Positions 47,350 through 55,819 of a DNA stretch of 64,000 nt are shown piece by piece. The stretch is from CAWUEZ02 sp963921355 (GTDB lineage Bacteria > Pseudomonadota > Alphaproteobacteria > Thalassobaculales > Thalassobaculaceae): positions 372,001-436,000 of the forward strand of contig OZ001190.1 in NCBI GenBank assembly GCA_963921355.3, read 5' to 3'. Below the pieces are notes generated by a model, which did not search any database, was not told the origin of the DNA, and saw only the letters and a program-made list of their open reading frames with translations. Both the position numbers and the translations under genes were made by a program. Each line of letters starts with the position of its first letter. Positions within the stretch are counted from its first letter, which is position 1.

Positions 47350-48327
47350 CTACACGGTGGCGGGCGCCCGCGGGCGGTCCCGGAACGGGATCAGCCGCCC
47401 GGCGGCTTCGTCCCAGAGCGCGAGGCGCATGCAGGACAGGCTCTCCCAGAGGGAAATGCGGTTGATGGTCTTCAAATCCGGCAGGTCGTCGAGACAGGCG
47501 TTCAGGCGGTAGTTCGGGATCCGGCACGACAGATGGTGGATGTGGTGCAGCCCGATATGTCCGGTCAGCCATCCGAGCGGCCTCGGCAGGTCGTAGAAGC
47601 TGCTGTGCCGGACCGAGGCCTCGTGGAAGTTCCAGGCCTCGTGCGGGCGCCAGTCGGTGTGCTCGAACTGGTGCTGGACGTAGAACAGCCAGACCCCGAT
47701 GGCCGAGGAGAGCAGGATGGTCGGCAGGTAGACCATCAGCACCTCGGCGAACCCGAAGGCGTAGCCGGCCGCACCGAGGGCGGCGGCGATCGCCAGATTG
47801 GTGCCCATCACGCTGACCAGCAGCGTGGGGTCGCGGCGGAGCAGGTCCAGCGGCAGGCGGAACTTGACGATGAACACATAGGCCGGCCCGATCCCCAGAA
47901 TCATCAGCGGGTGGCGGTAGATCCGGTAACCGAGCCGCTTCCACCGCGGCAGTCCTTCGTATTCCGCGACCGTCAGCAGGCTGATGTCGCCGATGCCGCG
48001 GTGCTTGAGGTTGCCGCAGCTGGCATGGTGGATGTTGTGGGCCTTGCGCCAATAGGCATGCGGCGTGAGGGTGATCACCCCGATCACCGCCCCCAGCACG
48101 TCGTTGAGCCAGCGCGCGCGGAAGAACGAGCGGTGGCCGCAATCGTGCTGGATCACGAACAGCCGGACCGTGAACGCCGCCGCCGGCACCGTCAGGATCA
48201 GCGTCAGCCAGGTGGCGTCGTGCACCGCGGCCATCATGGCCGTCCAAAGCCCGGCCAGCGCCGCCGCCGTGATCAGCAGCTGCAGGACGCTGCGCAGCGG
48301 TTCCGGTTCGGCATGCCGTTTGGCCAC
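47350..48327 (-). CDS. Membrane fatty acid desaturase
   Basis: 325 residues from a GTG at 48327. The three histidine boxes of the di-iron desaturase/hydroxylase family are present: FVIQHDCGHRSFF, RKAHNIHHASCGN and GLHHIHHLSCRIPNY. There are four or more hydrophobic segments. It probably introduces double bonds into lipid acyl chains. In-frame coding-like sequence continues upstream to about 48450 (ending TPEQARSWAA before the GTG) but has no ATG, GTG or TTG, so the true start may be lost or unusual. No redox partner gene is adjacent. Confidence 0.82.
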   Translation of the reverse strand: MAKRHAEPEPLRSVLQLLITAAALAGLWTAMMAAVHDATWLTLILTVPAAAFTVRLFVIQHDCGHRSFFRARWLNDVLGAVIGVITLTPHAYWRKAHNIHHASCGNLKHRGIGDISLLTVAEYEGLPRWKRLGYRIYRHPLMILGIGPAYVFIVKFRLPLDLLRRDPTLLVSVMGTNLAIAAALGAAGYAFGFAEVLMVYLPTILLSSAIGVWLFYVQHQFEHTDWRPHEAWNFHEASVRHSSFYDLPRPLGWLTGHIGLHHIHHLSCRIPNYRLNACLDDLPDLKTINRISLWESLSCMRLALWDEAAGRLIPFRDRPRAPATV

Positions 48328-48572
48328 CGCGGCCCAGGATCGGGCCTGTTCGGGCGTCGCAACGGGTCCCGGTGACGGGATCCCGGCGTCAAGCGCGGGC
48401 GCGCTTCGGTTCTTGTCGAGGGTGATGACGGGGGCCCGATCACGGTGAGTGGCTTCATGACGAAGAGGAGAAAGGCGGGTTCAAGCTGCGGAGACTATGG
48501 TGTTTCGGGTCCGCGAAGATACCGAAATCGGCGGGATGACGGAGAACTGAACGGCCGCCGCTGCCCTCATGT

Positions 48573-48718
48573 TCCTTCCCGGCCTCTCGAGCCGGGACCC
48601 AGGGGTCCGCGTGCTGGAACGCTTTCCAGAGCTCTCCTTCTCCTCAGCGCTCCTAGCTCTGGGTCCCGGCGCCCCCGGATTAACCTCGGATTGAATCCGG
48701 GGCGGGGGCCGGGAAGGA
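48573..48718. repeat. Palindromic repeat family A, copy 6
   Basis: ttccttcccggcctctcgagc and cgggacccagg on the left, gctggaacgctttccagag and cttctcctcagcgctcc in the core, then ctctgggtcccggcg. A ggattgaatccggggc palindrome and ccgggaagg close it. The 48459-48944 gap has no gene, only copies 6 and 7. Confidence 0.75.
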
Positions 48719-48773
48719 AAGAAAGGGAGAACGCCCTTCAACTCGCATCCAGGCTCCAACCCTACCTTCTTGC

Positions 48774-48908
48774 ACTTCCCGGCCCGCCCCCGATCAGGGG
48801 CGGGCCGGGACCCAGGGGTCCGCGCACTGGAACGCTTTCCAGAGAACTCGTTCTCCTCAGCGCTCCTAGCTCTGGGTCCCGCCCCGGATTTAATCCGGGG
48901 CGGGAAGG
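48774..48908. repeat. Palindromic repeat family A, copy 7
   Basis: Same order as copy 6: cttcccggccc, cgggacccaggggtccgcg, ctggaacgctttccagag, ctcctcagcgctcctag, ctctgggtcccgc, ggatttaatccgggg and cgggaagg. Head-to-tail with copy 6, 55 bp apart. Confidence 0.75.
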
Positions 48909-48944
48909 AGATAGTGGAAAGGGACTTCGGCGTTCCGCCTCCAC

Positions 48945-49696
48945 TCACACCGTGTAGTTCAGCCCCAACCTTCCGCCATCGACGTAGATCGTCTCGCCGG
49001 TGATGTAGCTCGCCTTTTTGCTGGCCAGGAAGGCCACTGTGTCGGCGATCTCGCGCGGGGTGCCGATGCGCTGCAGGGGGTGCGCGACATCACCATCTTC
49101 ATCGCCTCGGGGTTGGCGTTGATGCCGGCCAGCATGGCGGTGTCGATCGAGCCCGGGCCGACGGCGTTGACCCGGATGTTGTGCGGGGCCAGCGCCAGGG
49201 CCGCCGCCTTGGTCAGCTGCATGATCCCGCCCTTGGAGGCGCAATAGGCCGGGATCGCCGGGATCGCCACCTGGGCGTTGATCGACGACATGTTGATCAC
49301 CGCGCCCTCGATTCCGTGGGCGACCATGGATTTGGCGGCGCGCTGCAAGGCGACGAAGGCGCCGCGCAGGTTGACGTTCAGCACCCGGTCGAAATCCTCG
49401 ATGGCGTAGTCGAGGAAATCGCCGGGCAGCGCGACGCCGGCGTTGTTCACCAGGATCGAGACCGGCCCGTGCTCCGCCTCGATGGTGTCGAACAGGCCCT
49501 GGACCGCGGCCACGTCACCGAGATCGCAGGCCAGGCCGACGGCGCCGCCGCCGAGTTTCTCGGCCGCCGCCGCCACGCCGTCCGCGTTGATGTCGGCCAG
49601 CACCACCCGCGCCCCGTCCTCGGCCAACGCCTCGGCGCAGGCATAGCCGATACCCTGGGCACCCCCGGTCACCAAAGCCAGCGGTCGGTCGGTCAT
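48945..49696 (-). pseudogene. Short-chain dehydrogenase/reductase, frameshifted near the C-terminus
   Basis: NAD(P)-dependent oxidoreductase fold. VTGGAQGIGYACAEAL is the cofactor-binding glycine motif, ILVNNAGVALPGDF, NMSSINAQ, and YCASKGGIMQLTK carries the catalytic Tyr-Lys. After PEAMKMVMSRTP the frame is lost in a run of five G (plus strand 49076-49080). The continuation LQRIGTPREIADTVAFLASKK...YVDGGRLGLNYTV is one frame over. Adding one base gives 250 residues, the standard length. It could be a homopolymer sequencing error. Substrate unknown. Confidence 0.82.
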
Positions 49697-49747
49697 GGTG
49701 GTCTCCCCATTCTGTTTCTCGCGATCCTGAACTCGCCCCCCTCAAAT

Positions 49748-49872
49748 TCCTTCCCGGCCCCGGATTTAGTCCGGGGCCGGGACCCAGAGGTCCGCGTGCT
49801 GGAACGCTTTCCAGAATACTCGTTCTCCTCAGCGCTCCCAGCTCTGGATCCCGGGTCCATGCCCGGGAAGGA
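49748..49872. repeat. Palindromic repeat family A, copy 8
   Basis: ttcccggccccggatttagtc, ccgggacccagaggtccgcg, ctggaacgctttccag, cctcagcgctcccag, ctctggatcccgg and gcccgggaagg. It lies between the SDR and the FAD oxidoreductase. Confidence 0.75.
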
Positions 49873-49889
49873 AATAGAAAAGGAGGGCC

Positions 49890-51182
49890 CTACAGACTCC
49901 TGATCATCTGGTTGGCCGTAAACGCCGCCTGCATCAGCCCGGCCATCACCGGTGCGCTCGCCACCCGTTTCACCCCGCTCATCGGGATCGGCAGGGTCTC
50001 CGGCCCGGCGCCGGTCAGCAGCTCGGCCATGGCCCGGCCGAACACGGTGCCGGTGGTGATGCCGCGGCCGTTGTAGCCGATCGGCGTGTAGAGGGTGTCG
50101 GCCAGCGCGTGGATGCGCGGCAGGTGGTCCGGCGTCATGGCGATGCGGCCGTGCCAGGCCTCCTCGAACGCCACCGGCCCGAGGAACGGGAAGATCCGCT
50201 TGATCTGCGCCCGGGCCCAACGCTGCGAGAGCCCGCTTTCGGTATCGCCGATCACCGTGCCCATGGAGCCGATGATCAGCCGGTCGGCGGCGTCGCGGCG
50301 CAGGCTGAACATGATCCGCCCGGTGTCCCACAACCCCTGGCGCTCGGGCAGGATGCGGGCGGCCTCGGGGCCGAGCGGGGATGTGGCCAGCTGGAAGTAG
50401 TGGATCGGAGTGAACGTGTCCTTGAGCCCGGGCCACAGCGTGTCGGTATAGGCGTTGGTGCCGAGCACCACGGCGCGGGCGGTGAGCGTGCCGCGGTCGG
50501 TCGCGACCTGCCAGAGATCGCCGTCCCGCGAGAGCCCGGTGGCGCGCACGCCGGTGCTGATCTCGGCCCCGGCCCCGCGCGCCGCCCGGGCCAGGCCGCG
50601 GCAATAGCCCATCGGGTTGATGGTGCCGGCGCGGTGGTCGACCAGGCCGCCGTGGAAGGCGTCGGAGCCGATCAGCGCCGACACCTCCGCGCGGGACAAG
50701 AGGTCGACCGGCTCACCCAGCCGGTCCCATTCGGCCTTACGGCCCTGCAGGCCTTCGAGGCCGGCGGGCCCGTGGGCGGCATGGATGGTGCCGGTGCGCG
50801 TCACCTCGCAGCGGATCTGGTGCTTTTCGATCAGCGAGAAGACGTATTCCGGCGCCCGGCTGAACTCGGAGACGAAGCGGCTGCCATGCTCCTCGCCGAG
50901 GATCCGGCGCACGTCCTGGGGTGGCAGCCAGGCGGCGGCGTTGACCAGCCCGGCATTACGCCCAGAGCCGCCGAAGCCGATCTGCTCGGCCTCCAGCACA
51001 TGGGCGGACAGGCCGCGCTCGGCGCAGTGCAGCGCCGTCGACAGGCCGGTGAAGCCGCCGCCGACGATGGCGACATCGACGGGGGTGCCGCCGAACGACT
51101 GGCCGGAATCTCGGTGGTCCGGCTCCTCGGCCGAGCGGTCCCAGAGTGAGATCGGGGGAGAGATCGGAGTCTGGTCGGACAT
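49890..51182 (-). CDS. FAD-dependent amine/amino acid oxidase (DAO family)
   Basis: 430 residues from the ATG at 51182. The FAD-binding motif VDVAIVGGGFTGLSTALHC is near residue 35, followed by VLEAEQIGFGGSGRNAG and an N-terminal LWDRSAEEP. Later blocks are GTNAYTDTLWPGL, SMGTVIGDT, FEEAWHGRIAMTPDHLPRI and GYNGRGITTGTVFGRAMAELL. Similar to gamma-glutamylputrescine oxidase-like and glycine/sarcosine oxidase-like proteins; the substrate cannot be told. Monocistronic, between family A repeats. Confidence 0.82.
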   Translation of the reverse strand: MSDQTPISPPISLWDRSAEEPDHRDSGQSFGGTPVDVAIVGGGFTGLSTALHCAERGLSAHVLEAEQIGFGGSGRNAGLVNAAAWLPPQDVRRILGEEHGSRFVSEFSRAPEYVFSLIEKHQIRCEVTRTGTIHAAHGPAGLEGLQGRKAEWDRLGEPVDLLSRAEVSALIGSDAFHGGLVDHRAGTINPMGYCRGLARAARGAGAEISTGVRATGLSRDGDLWQVATDRGTLTARAVVLGTNAYTDTLWPGLKDTFTPIHYFQLATSPLGPEAARILPERQGLWDTGRIMFSLRRDAADRLIIGSMGTVIGDTESGLSQRWARAQIKRIFPFLGPVAFEEAWHGRIAMTPDHLPRIHALADTLYTPIGYNGRGITTGTVFGRAMAELLTGAGPETLPIPMSGVKRVASAPVMAGLMQAAFTANQMIRSL

Positions 51183-51355
51183 CGTGGGGGCTCTCCAAGC
51201 TGCGCGGGGCTCGCCGCGGCAACGCGACCCGTCACTGTCGCGCCGTGGCTGCGGCGGCGTCAATTTCGGAAAGCGGCGGGGGGTGTGCGGGTGCGCCGGC
51301 GCGCCTCTCGGTGCCTCCACCCAAATCCTTCCCGGGCCTCCCCCCAACACTCAAC

Positions 51356-51470
51356 TCCTTCCCGGCCTTTGAGCCGGGACCCAGGTAAGCACCGCGCTGA
51401 GGAGTTTGTGAGCTCTGGACAGCTCACCAGCCCGTTGTCGGTCTGGGTCCCGGCGCGAGGCCGGGAAGGA
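51356..51470. repeat. Palindromic repeat family A, copy 9
   Basis: ttcccggcctttgagccggga ... tgggtcccggcgcgaggccgggaag with a diverged core (gcgctgaggag, agctctggacagctcaccag). It accounts for much of the 51183-51569 gap, which has no gene. Confidence 0.7.
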
Positions 51471-51569
51471 GGGAAATAACAGGTGGGGAAAGCCCCCACT
51501 CTCCCCTTCGCCCTATGGAAAGAATTCCCTACGCTATTTTCGCGACACCGTAGACGGGGGAGGCGCGCA

Positions 51570-52742
51570 ATGAGTCACCAGACCGACAGCCATTTCACCA
51601 AGCTCGCCGAACTCAGCGTCCCGGCGAAGCGGGCGGCCTACAGCGACCGCATGGCGTGGATGATAGCGCTGCTCTCGGCGATCGTGTACGAGCGCTTCGA
51701 CGAGGAGTCGGACGATGTGCTGATGAAGCTGGCTGAGGAGCTGGCAGCCCTCGCCGCCGGCACCGGCGTCGACGCCGGCGAGATCCGCAAGCGGCTGCAG
51801 GACCTCGCCTTGACCCTGGCCGGGGTCGGCCGGCGCACCGGCAAGACCGACAACGATGTGCTGAAGGCGGCGCTGAAGGTCGGCGGGTTCACCCTGGTCG
51901 GCGACGCGCCGATCCACGTGCCGGAGACCGACACCCAGGCCATGGTGGTGATGCGCGAGGCGACGGCGACCGAGCCGGCCTTCGCCGTGCTCTGCTTCCG
52001 CGGCACCCAGCAGGTGCGCGACTGGTTGACCAACATCAGGGCCTCGCCGGCGCCGATCGCCAACCCGCAGACCAACACCGGCCAGATCGGCAACATGCAT
52101 CGGGGGTTCCACGACGCGTTCCAGTCGGCCGAACCGGAGATCCGCAAACGGCTTGAGGCGAAGGACGTCGTCGCGCTGCCGCTGTTCGTGACCGGCCACT
52201 CGCTCGGCGGCGCGCTGGCCGTGGTCGCCACCTGGTATCTCAGCTCCAAACGCCTGGCGGCCTGCTACACCTTCGGCGCGCCGCGGGTCGGCGACACCGG
52301 CTTGCTCGGCTGGTTCCGCACGCCGATCTACCGCATCGTCAACGCCGCCGACCCGGTGCCCTTCGTGCCGCCCTCGGGCGCTGTGATCTCGGGCCTGAAG
52401 CACGCGACCCGATTTCTCTCCGCCGTCATCCCCTGGGGCGGGGTGCTCGACCGGCTGGTCGGCATCCTGGTGCGCCAGCAGGATTTCCGGCACTACGGCG
52501 ACATGAAATACCTGCCCTTCGCCAATGCGGTGAACGGCGCCTACCCGGCGAGCTTCCGCATTCAGCCGGGGATCTCGAGCGCCGGCCGGCTGTATCGCTA
52601 TGTGCGGATGTTCCTGGTGACGCCGGTGAAGGACGAGGCGGTGGCATCGCAACGCACCCGGCCGGACCGGATCGACCTGTATCACGGGATGGACCAGTAC
52701 TGCGACAAACTGCGGGCGGTGGCGATCAACCGGAATGCGTGA
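51570..52742 (+). CDS. Class 3 lipase family protein
   Basis: 390 residues from the ATG at 51570, preceded by GGGGGAGG. The alpha/beta hydrolase nucleophile elbow is FVTGHSLGGALAVV (Ser). FRGTQQVRDWLTN is the oxyanion/lid region of class 3 lipases, AADPVPFVPP carries the catalytic Asp, and a His follows in FRHYGDMKYLP. The N-terminal 110 residues are helical and charged. No signal peptide, so it is cytoplasmic. It is the last host-composition gene before the AT-rich island. Confidence 0.78.
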   Translation: MSHQTDSHFTKLAELSVPAKRAAYSDRMAWMIALLSAIVYERFDEESDDVLMKLAEELAALAAGTGVDAGEIRKRLQDLALTLAGVGRRTGKTDNDVLKAALKVGGFTLVGDAPIHVPETDTQAMVVMREATATEPAFAVLCFRGTQQVRDWLTNIRASPAPIANPQTNTGQIGNMHRGFHDAFQSAEPEIRKRLEAKDVVALPLFVTGHSLGGALAVVATWYLSSKRLAACYTFGAPRVGDTGLLGWFRTPIYRIVNAADPVPFVPPSGAVISGLKHATRFLSAVIPWGGVLDRLVGILVRQQDFRHYGDMKYLPFANAVNGAYPASFRIQPGISSAGRLYRYVRMFLVTPVKDEAVASQRTRPDRIDLYHGMDQYCDKLRAVAINRNA

Positions 52743-52790
52743 GGGGTGGGGTGGGGTGAAGCCTCGGCCTATTCCCTGATCCCCTTGGCG

Positions 52791-52866
52791 TATCCCGGGG
52801 CTTGCCCGTCCTCGTATTCCCGGGCACGACCCGGGGCCTAGACCGCGAGAGTGCTGGAACGGTTGA
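52791..52866. repeat. Degenerate family A fragment
   Basis: tatcccggggcttgcccg, attcccgggcacgacccgggg, cctagaccgcgag and agtgctggaacgg resemble the left half of family A, but the right half is absent. It stops close to the island boundary. Confidence 0.45.
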
Positions 52867-53089
52867 CGTCAGCCGAAGAAGAGCTCCCGGCACTTTCCTC
52901 TCAGCGGGCCTCATCATCCATAGAAAGGAGATACAGAAAGCCCTGCACAAAAAATGAACAGTTCTTTAAATAGAATTGATTGTACGATCAATATCAATCT
53001 AATTTTATTTTTTCTTCTCTGCTTCACTCCATAAAATTTTCTGATATTGACAAAAATTAAAGTAGCTTAATTTACCAAGACAGAATAAC
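52867..53089. other. Composition boundary of the defence island
   Basis: GC content falls abruptly at about 52950 and stays very low (roughly 30 percent by eye) to about 53800. No gene, tRNA or clear direct repeat is visible in this stretch, so the attachment or recombination site that brought in the island was not identified. Confidence 0.55.
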
Positions 53090-53752
53090 TTAAACATCAC
53101 CCAAATAGGCTCTATTAAAAAAAACAAACCAAAACAAAATATTTTCGAATCTTTGTATTAAATCTAATCTTGCAAAAAACAACAAAATATACAATATTAT
53201 CAGTATAATGAAAAATAAATTGTAACCTAATTCGGTAATCATTTTCAAAAATACCTTAAAAAATACAATAAGAGGACAAAAATCACCATCGTATTGTTTA
53301 ATTTTACATGAAATCTCTTGAACATCTACAGATTCTAAATCAGATTTCTTTGACGCCACTCTAATGCAACATGAATACAACGCCGAATATCATATAATAT
53401 TAAGGTACCCCTTCATTAATCTAGACATGAAATTGGCAATGAATGTGCAAGCCACACTCAGTGCAGTCGCCAATATCAGCGTATCCGCTGTTGCAATATT
53501 ATTTGGCAACACATCAAAACTACGCCCAACGACATTGCCTGCGCTGTCTTTTATATTAAGAAGCGGAGAAACATATGTTAAAATAAAAAGAATAACGGCT
53601 GTAAGTATACCGATGGACCACGTGATCCCTTGATTGAGATAGCTTCGATTGCTGTCGAGTAGAACATACAGTCCAGAGAAATAGGGACCAAAGATCCAAT
53701 CGACCGTTGCATTCTCTGATTTCGTCAACCGAACGCCTTCATTGTCTTCCAT
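53090..53752 (-). pseudogene. AT-rich small membrane protein interrupted by TGA
   Basis: The ATG at 53752 starts MEDNEGVRLTKSENATVDW. Two hydrophobic segments (SIGILTAVILFILTYVSPL, LILATALSVACTFIANF) are read before a TGA at 53390-53392. The same frame goes on for 100 codons with two more hydrophobic segments (LGYNLFFIILIILYILLFF, ENILFWFVFF). One 220-residue four-helix protein with a nonsense change is simpler than two genes, but two genes cannot be excluded. No known family. Codon use is strongly AT-rich, unlike all genes to the left. Confidence 0.5.
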
Positions 53753-53880
53753 ATACCGACCTTCCGAAGACAGATAGAAACTGCGCCGAAGATGCGTGAT
53801 TTAAGGCCACCTTACCTACTTCAGATCACCAAGAACCGAAACGAGAGACTGAAACTGTGACCAGAGCTAGAGTTGCTTTC

Positions 53881-54291
53881 ATGGAGAAGCCTCAAGAACC
53901 GAAGCCCACCGCAATCTCGCCGTTCCACGATCCAACACGCTGGGAGGACGAGAATGAACACGCATTCGCCGTTCGTGACGCATACCCTCTGTCGACCGGT
54001 CACACGCTGATTGTCCCCAAACGCGCGGTCACATCAACCGATCAGCTCTCTCAGAATGAGTTGCTCGGCTGCTTCGAGCTCATCGAGAGCACAAAGAGGC
54101 AGCTCACCGGTCACGGGGCGGAAGGTTTCAATGTTGGGGTGAACCAAGGTCAGGCCGCTGGGCAAACCATCGACCAGCTACATTTCCACGTGATTCCGAG
54201 ACGTCGAGGCGACGTTCCTGATCCAGTTGGCGGCATCCGGAACATATTCCCCGGAAAAGGTAACTACATGAACGATGGCAGGGAGCGCTAG
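53881..54291 (+). CDS. HIT-family protein with altered histidine triad
   Basis: 136 residues from the ATG at 53881 (a GTG at 53857 would add eight). The HIT fold is evident: FAVRDAYPLSTGHTLIVPKR, FNVGVNQGQAAGQT and then QLHFHVIPRRRGDV. The usual triad H-x-H-x-H begins with Gln instead of His here, while the catalytic middle His and last His remain. The C-terminus (DPVGGIRNIFPGKGNY) matches a subgroup often seen in defence islands. It may hydrolyse a nucleotide or AMP conjugate, perhaps with changed activity. It lies 370 bp upstream of the ssp operon. Confidence 0.75.
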   Translation: MEKPQEPKPTAISPFHDPTRWEDENEHAFAVRDAYPLSTGHTLIVPKRAVTSTDQLSQNELLGCFELIESTKRQLTGHGAEGFNVGVNQGQAAGQTIDQLHFHVIPRRRGDVPDPVGGIRNIFPGKGNYMNDGRER

Positions 54292-54664
54292 ACGACCGGG
54301 GCTCTACCGAAACCGAGTTCACCCATTTCATATAGGTGATCGGTCGCTGCATATGCAGATTCTCGGGTTAGGTAGCTGTTCTCCCGCTGTGGCACTCTCA
54401 AGGTATTCAACCTTTCAGCGACCATATGCTAACACTGACTTGGAACCGGCTCCTTGAGAAGTCGGTCTCTGTCGGTGAGAATCGGTCGAGTGCGAGTTCG
54501 ACAGCGCTGCTACCTGTTGGCCGTTTGGGCAAATCTGGCGGAAAGCCGCTGCTTTCTCTCGAGGACCCATGCAGGTGGTAACTGCTGCCCAGAGCCAAGC
54601 GCGGCCGATTCGTTAAAGCACGGGTGAGGAGTGCAGGCAGTGCATTCCGGTCGAGGGAAGCGTG
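54292..54664 (+). other. Non-coding gap before the ssp operon
   Basis: 373 bp without a convincing gene on either strand. It must contain the ssp promoter. GAGGGA lies 6-10 nt before the sspA start. I see no operator-like inverted repeat. Confidence 0.5.
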
Positions 54665-55819
54665 ATGGACCCCATCTATCTGGATTTCCAAGCCAGCACA
54701 CCTCTCGATCCGCGTGTGTTGGAAGCGATGCTGCCCTGGCTCAGATCACCCTCAAATCCACACGCTATTGAAAACTCGCCCGGTCGGGATGCGCACGACG
54801 CGGTCGAGCTCGCACGAGAGAAGGTTGCCGAGGCACTGCACGGCAAGGCCGGCGACGTTGTCTTTACATCTGGCGCAACCGAGAGCGTGAACATCGTCCT
54901 CCGCAACCTTGTTCCAAGCAGTGGCCGATTGGTCATCTCAGCGATCGAGCACCCTTGTGTTTCTGAGACCGCCAAATGGCTGGAAGGTCAAGGCGCTGAC
55001 GTGGAAGTGGTTCGTGTCGACGAGGACGGTCTGATCGACATGGACGACTTGGAGCGGGCCCTCGATCAAAAACCCGACCTCGTCTCAATCATGGCCGTTA
55101 ACAACGAGATTGGTACGATCCAGCCGCTCAGCGAGATTGCAGTACTCTCTCGCCATGTCGGAACGAGGTTCCACACGGACGCCGCGCAAGCAGTCGGGCG
55201 AATTCCGCTGAGAGCGGAAGAGCACTTCGATATCGCCACGCTGTCCGGCCACAAGATCTATGGACCGCAGGGTATCGGTGCCTTGATCGCATGCGGCGAT
55301 GCTCTTCAGTCTCTCCGACCACTCGCGACCGGAGGCGGTCAAGAGAGAGGCGTGCGGCCCGGAACAGTTCCGGTGGCTCTATGCGTGGGGCTTGGTGAGG
55401 CGTGCCGGCTCGCGGTCGCAGAACGTGAGGACGATGCGCGCCACGTTGCCAACCTGGCCGATCGATTGATTGAACGTCTGCATGCGGAGGTCGGCTCGTT
55501 TGCGATCAATGGATCGACAGCAAAGCGCGTGCCCCACAATCTCAACATTAGTGTTCCCGGCGTCAATAGTGATGAGTTGTTGGCGCGGGTTCCCGAACTC
55601 TCTCTCTCAACGGGATCAGCATGCTCCTCGGGAGCAATCGAACCATCGCGCGTTCTTCGAGCAATTGGCATCGGCGAGGAAAGGCTCGAAGGCGCTATCC
55701 GGATCGGACTTGGTCGGACGACCACTGTGACCGACATCGACAATGCAGCGACAGCAATCGGCAGAGCGGCACGAGAGTGCGTTGGTCAAAGCAGAAGCGA
55801 AATCAGAGTGAGCGCGTGA
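54665..55819 (+). CDS. sspA: Cysteine desulfurase, SspA/DndA-like
   Basis: 384 residues from the ATG at 54665 (GTG at 54662 overlaps it). PLP-dependent enzyme of the NifS/IscS class: DFQASTPLDPRVLEAMLPW, FTSGATESVN, EHPCVSETAKWL, FHTDAAQAVGRIPL, the PLP-binding Lys in LSGHKIYGPQG (about 196) and the catalytic Cys in SLSTGSACSSGAIEPSRVL (about 319). It takes sulfur from cysteine and passes it on as a persulfide. First gene of the operon, and the GTGA overlap with the DUF4007 gene couples their translation. In this setting it is the sulfur donor for DNA phosphorothioation. It is intact. Confidence 0.85.
   Translation: MDPIYLDFQASTPLDPRVLEAMLPWLRSPSNPHAIENSPGRDAHDAVELAREKVAEALHGKAGDVVFTSGATESVNIVLRNLVPSSGRLVISAIEHPCVSETAKWLEGQGADVEVVRVDEDGLIDMDDLERALDQKPDLVSIMAVNNEIGTIQPLSEIAVLSRHVGTRFHTDAAQAVGRIPLRAEEHFDIATLSGHKIYGPQGIGALIACGDALQSLRPLATGGGQERGVRPGTVPVALCVGLGEACRLAVAEREDDARHVANLADRLIERLHAEVGSFAINGSTAKRVPHNLNISVPGVNSDELLARVPELSLSTGSACSSGAIEPSRVLRAIGIGEERLEGAIRIGLGRTTTVTDIDNAATAIGRAARECVGQSRSEIRVSA

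Noticed and set aside
39507..51470. CRISPR array
   Set aside because: The repeats are 110-145 bp, irregularly spaced over kilobases, in both orientations and separated by genes. No short regularly spaced repeats and no cas genes.
39507..51470. Insertion sequences
   Set aside because: The palindromic elements have no transposase reading frame, and none was found elsewhere in the window.
52743..53089. tRNA gene or attachment site at the island boundary
   Set aside because: No cloverleaf-compatible sequence or direct repeat could be recognised by eye.
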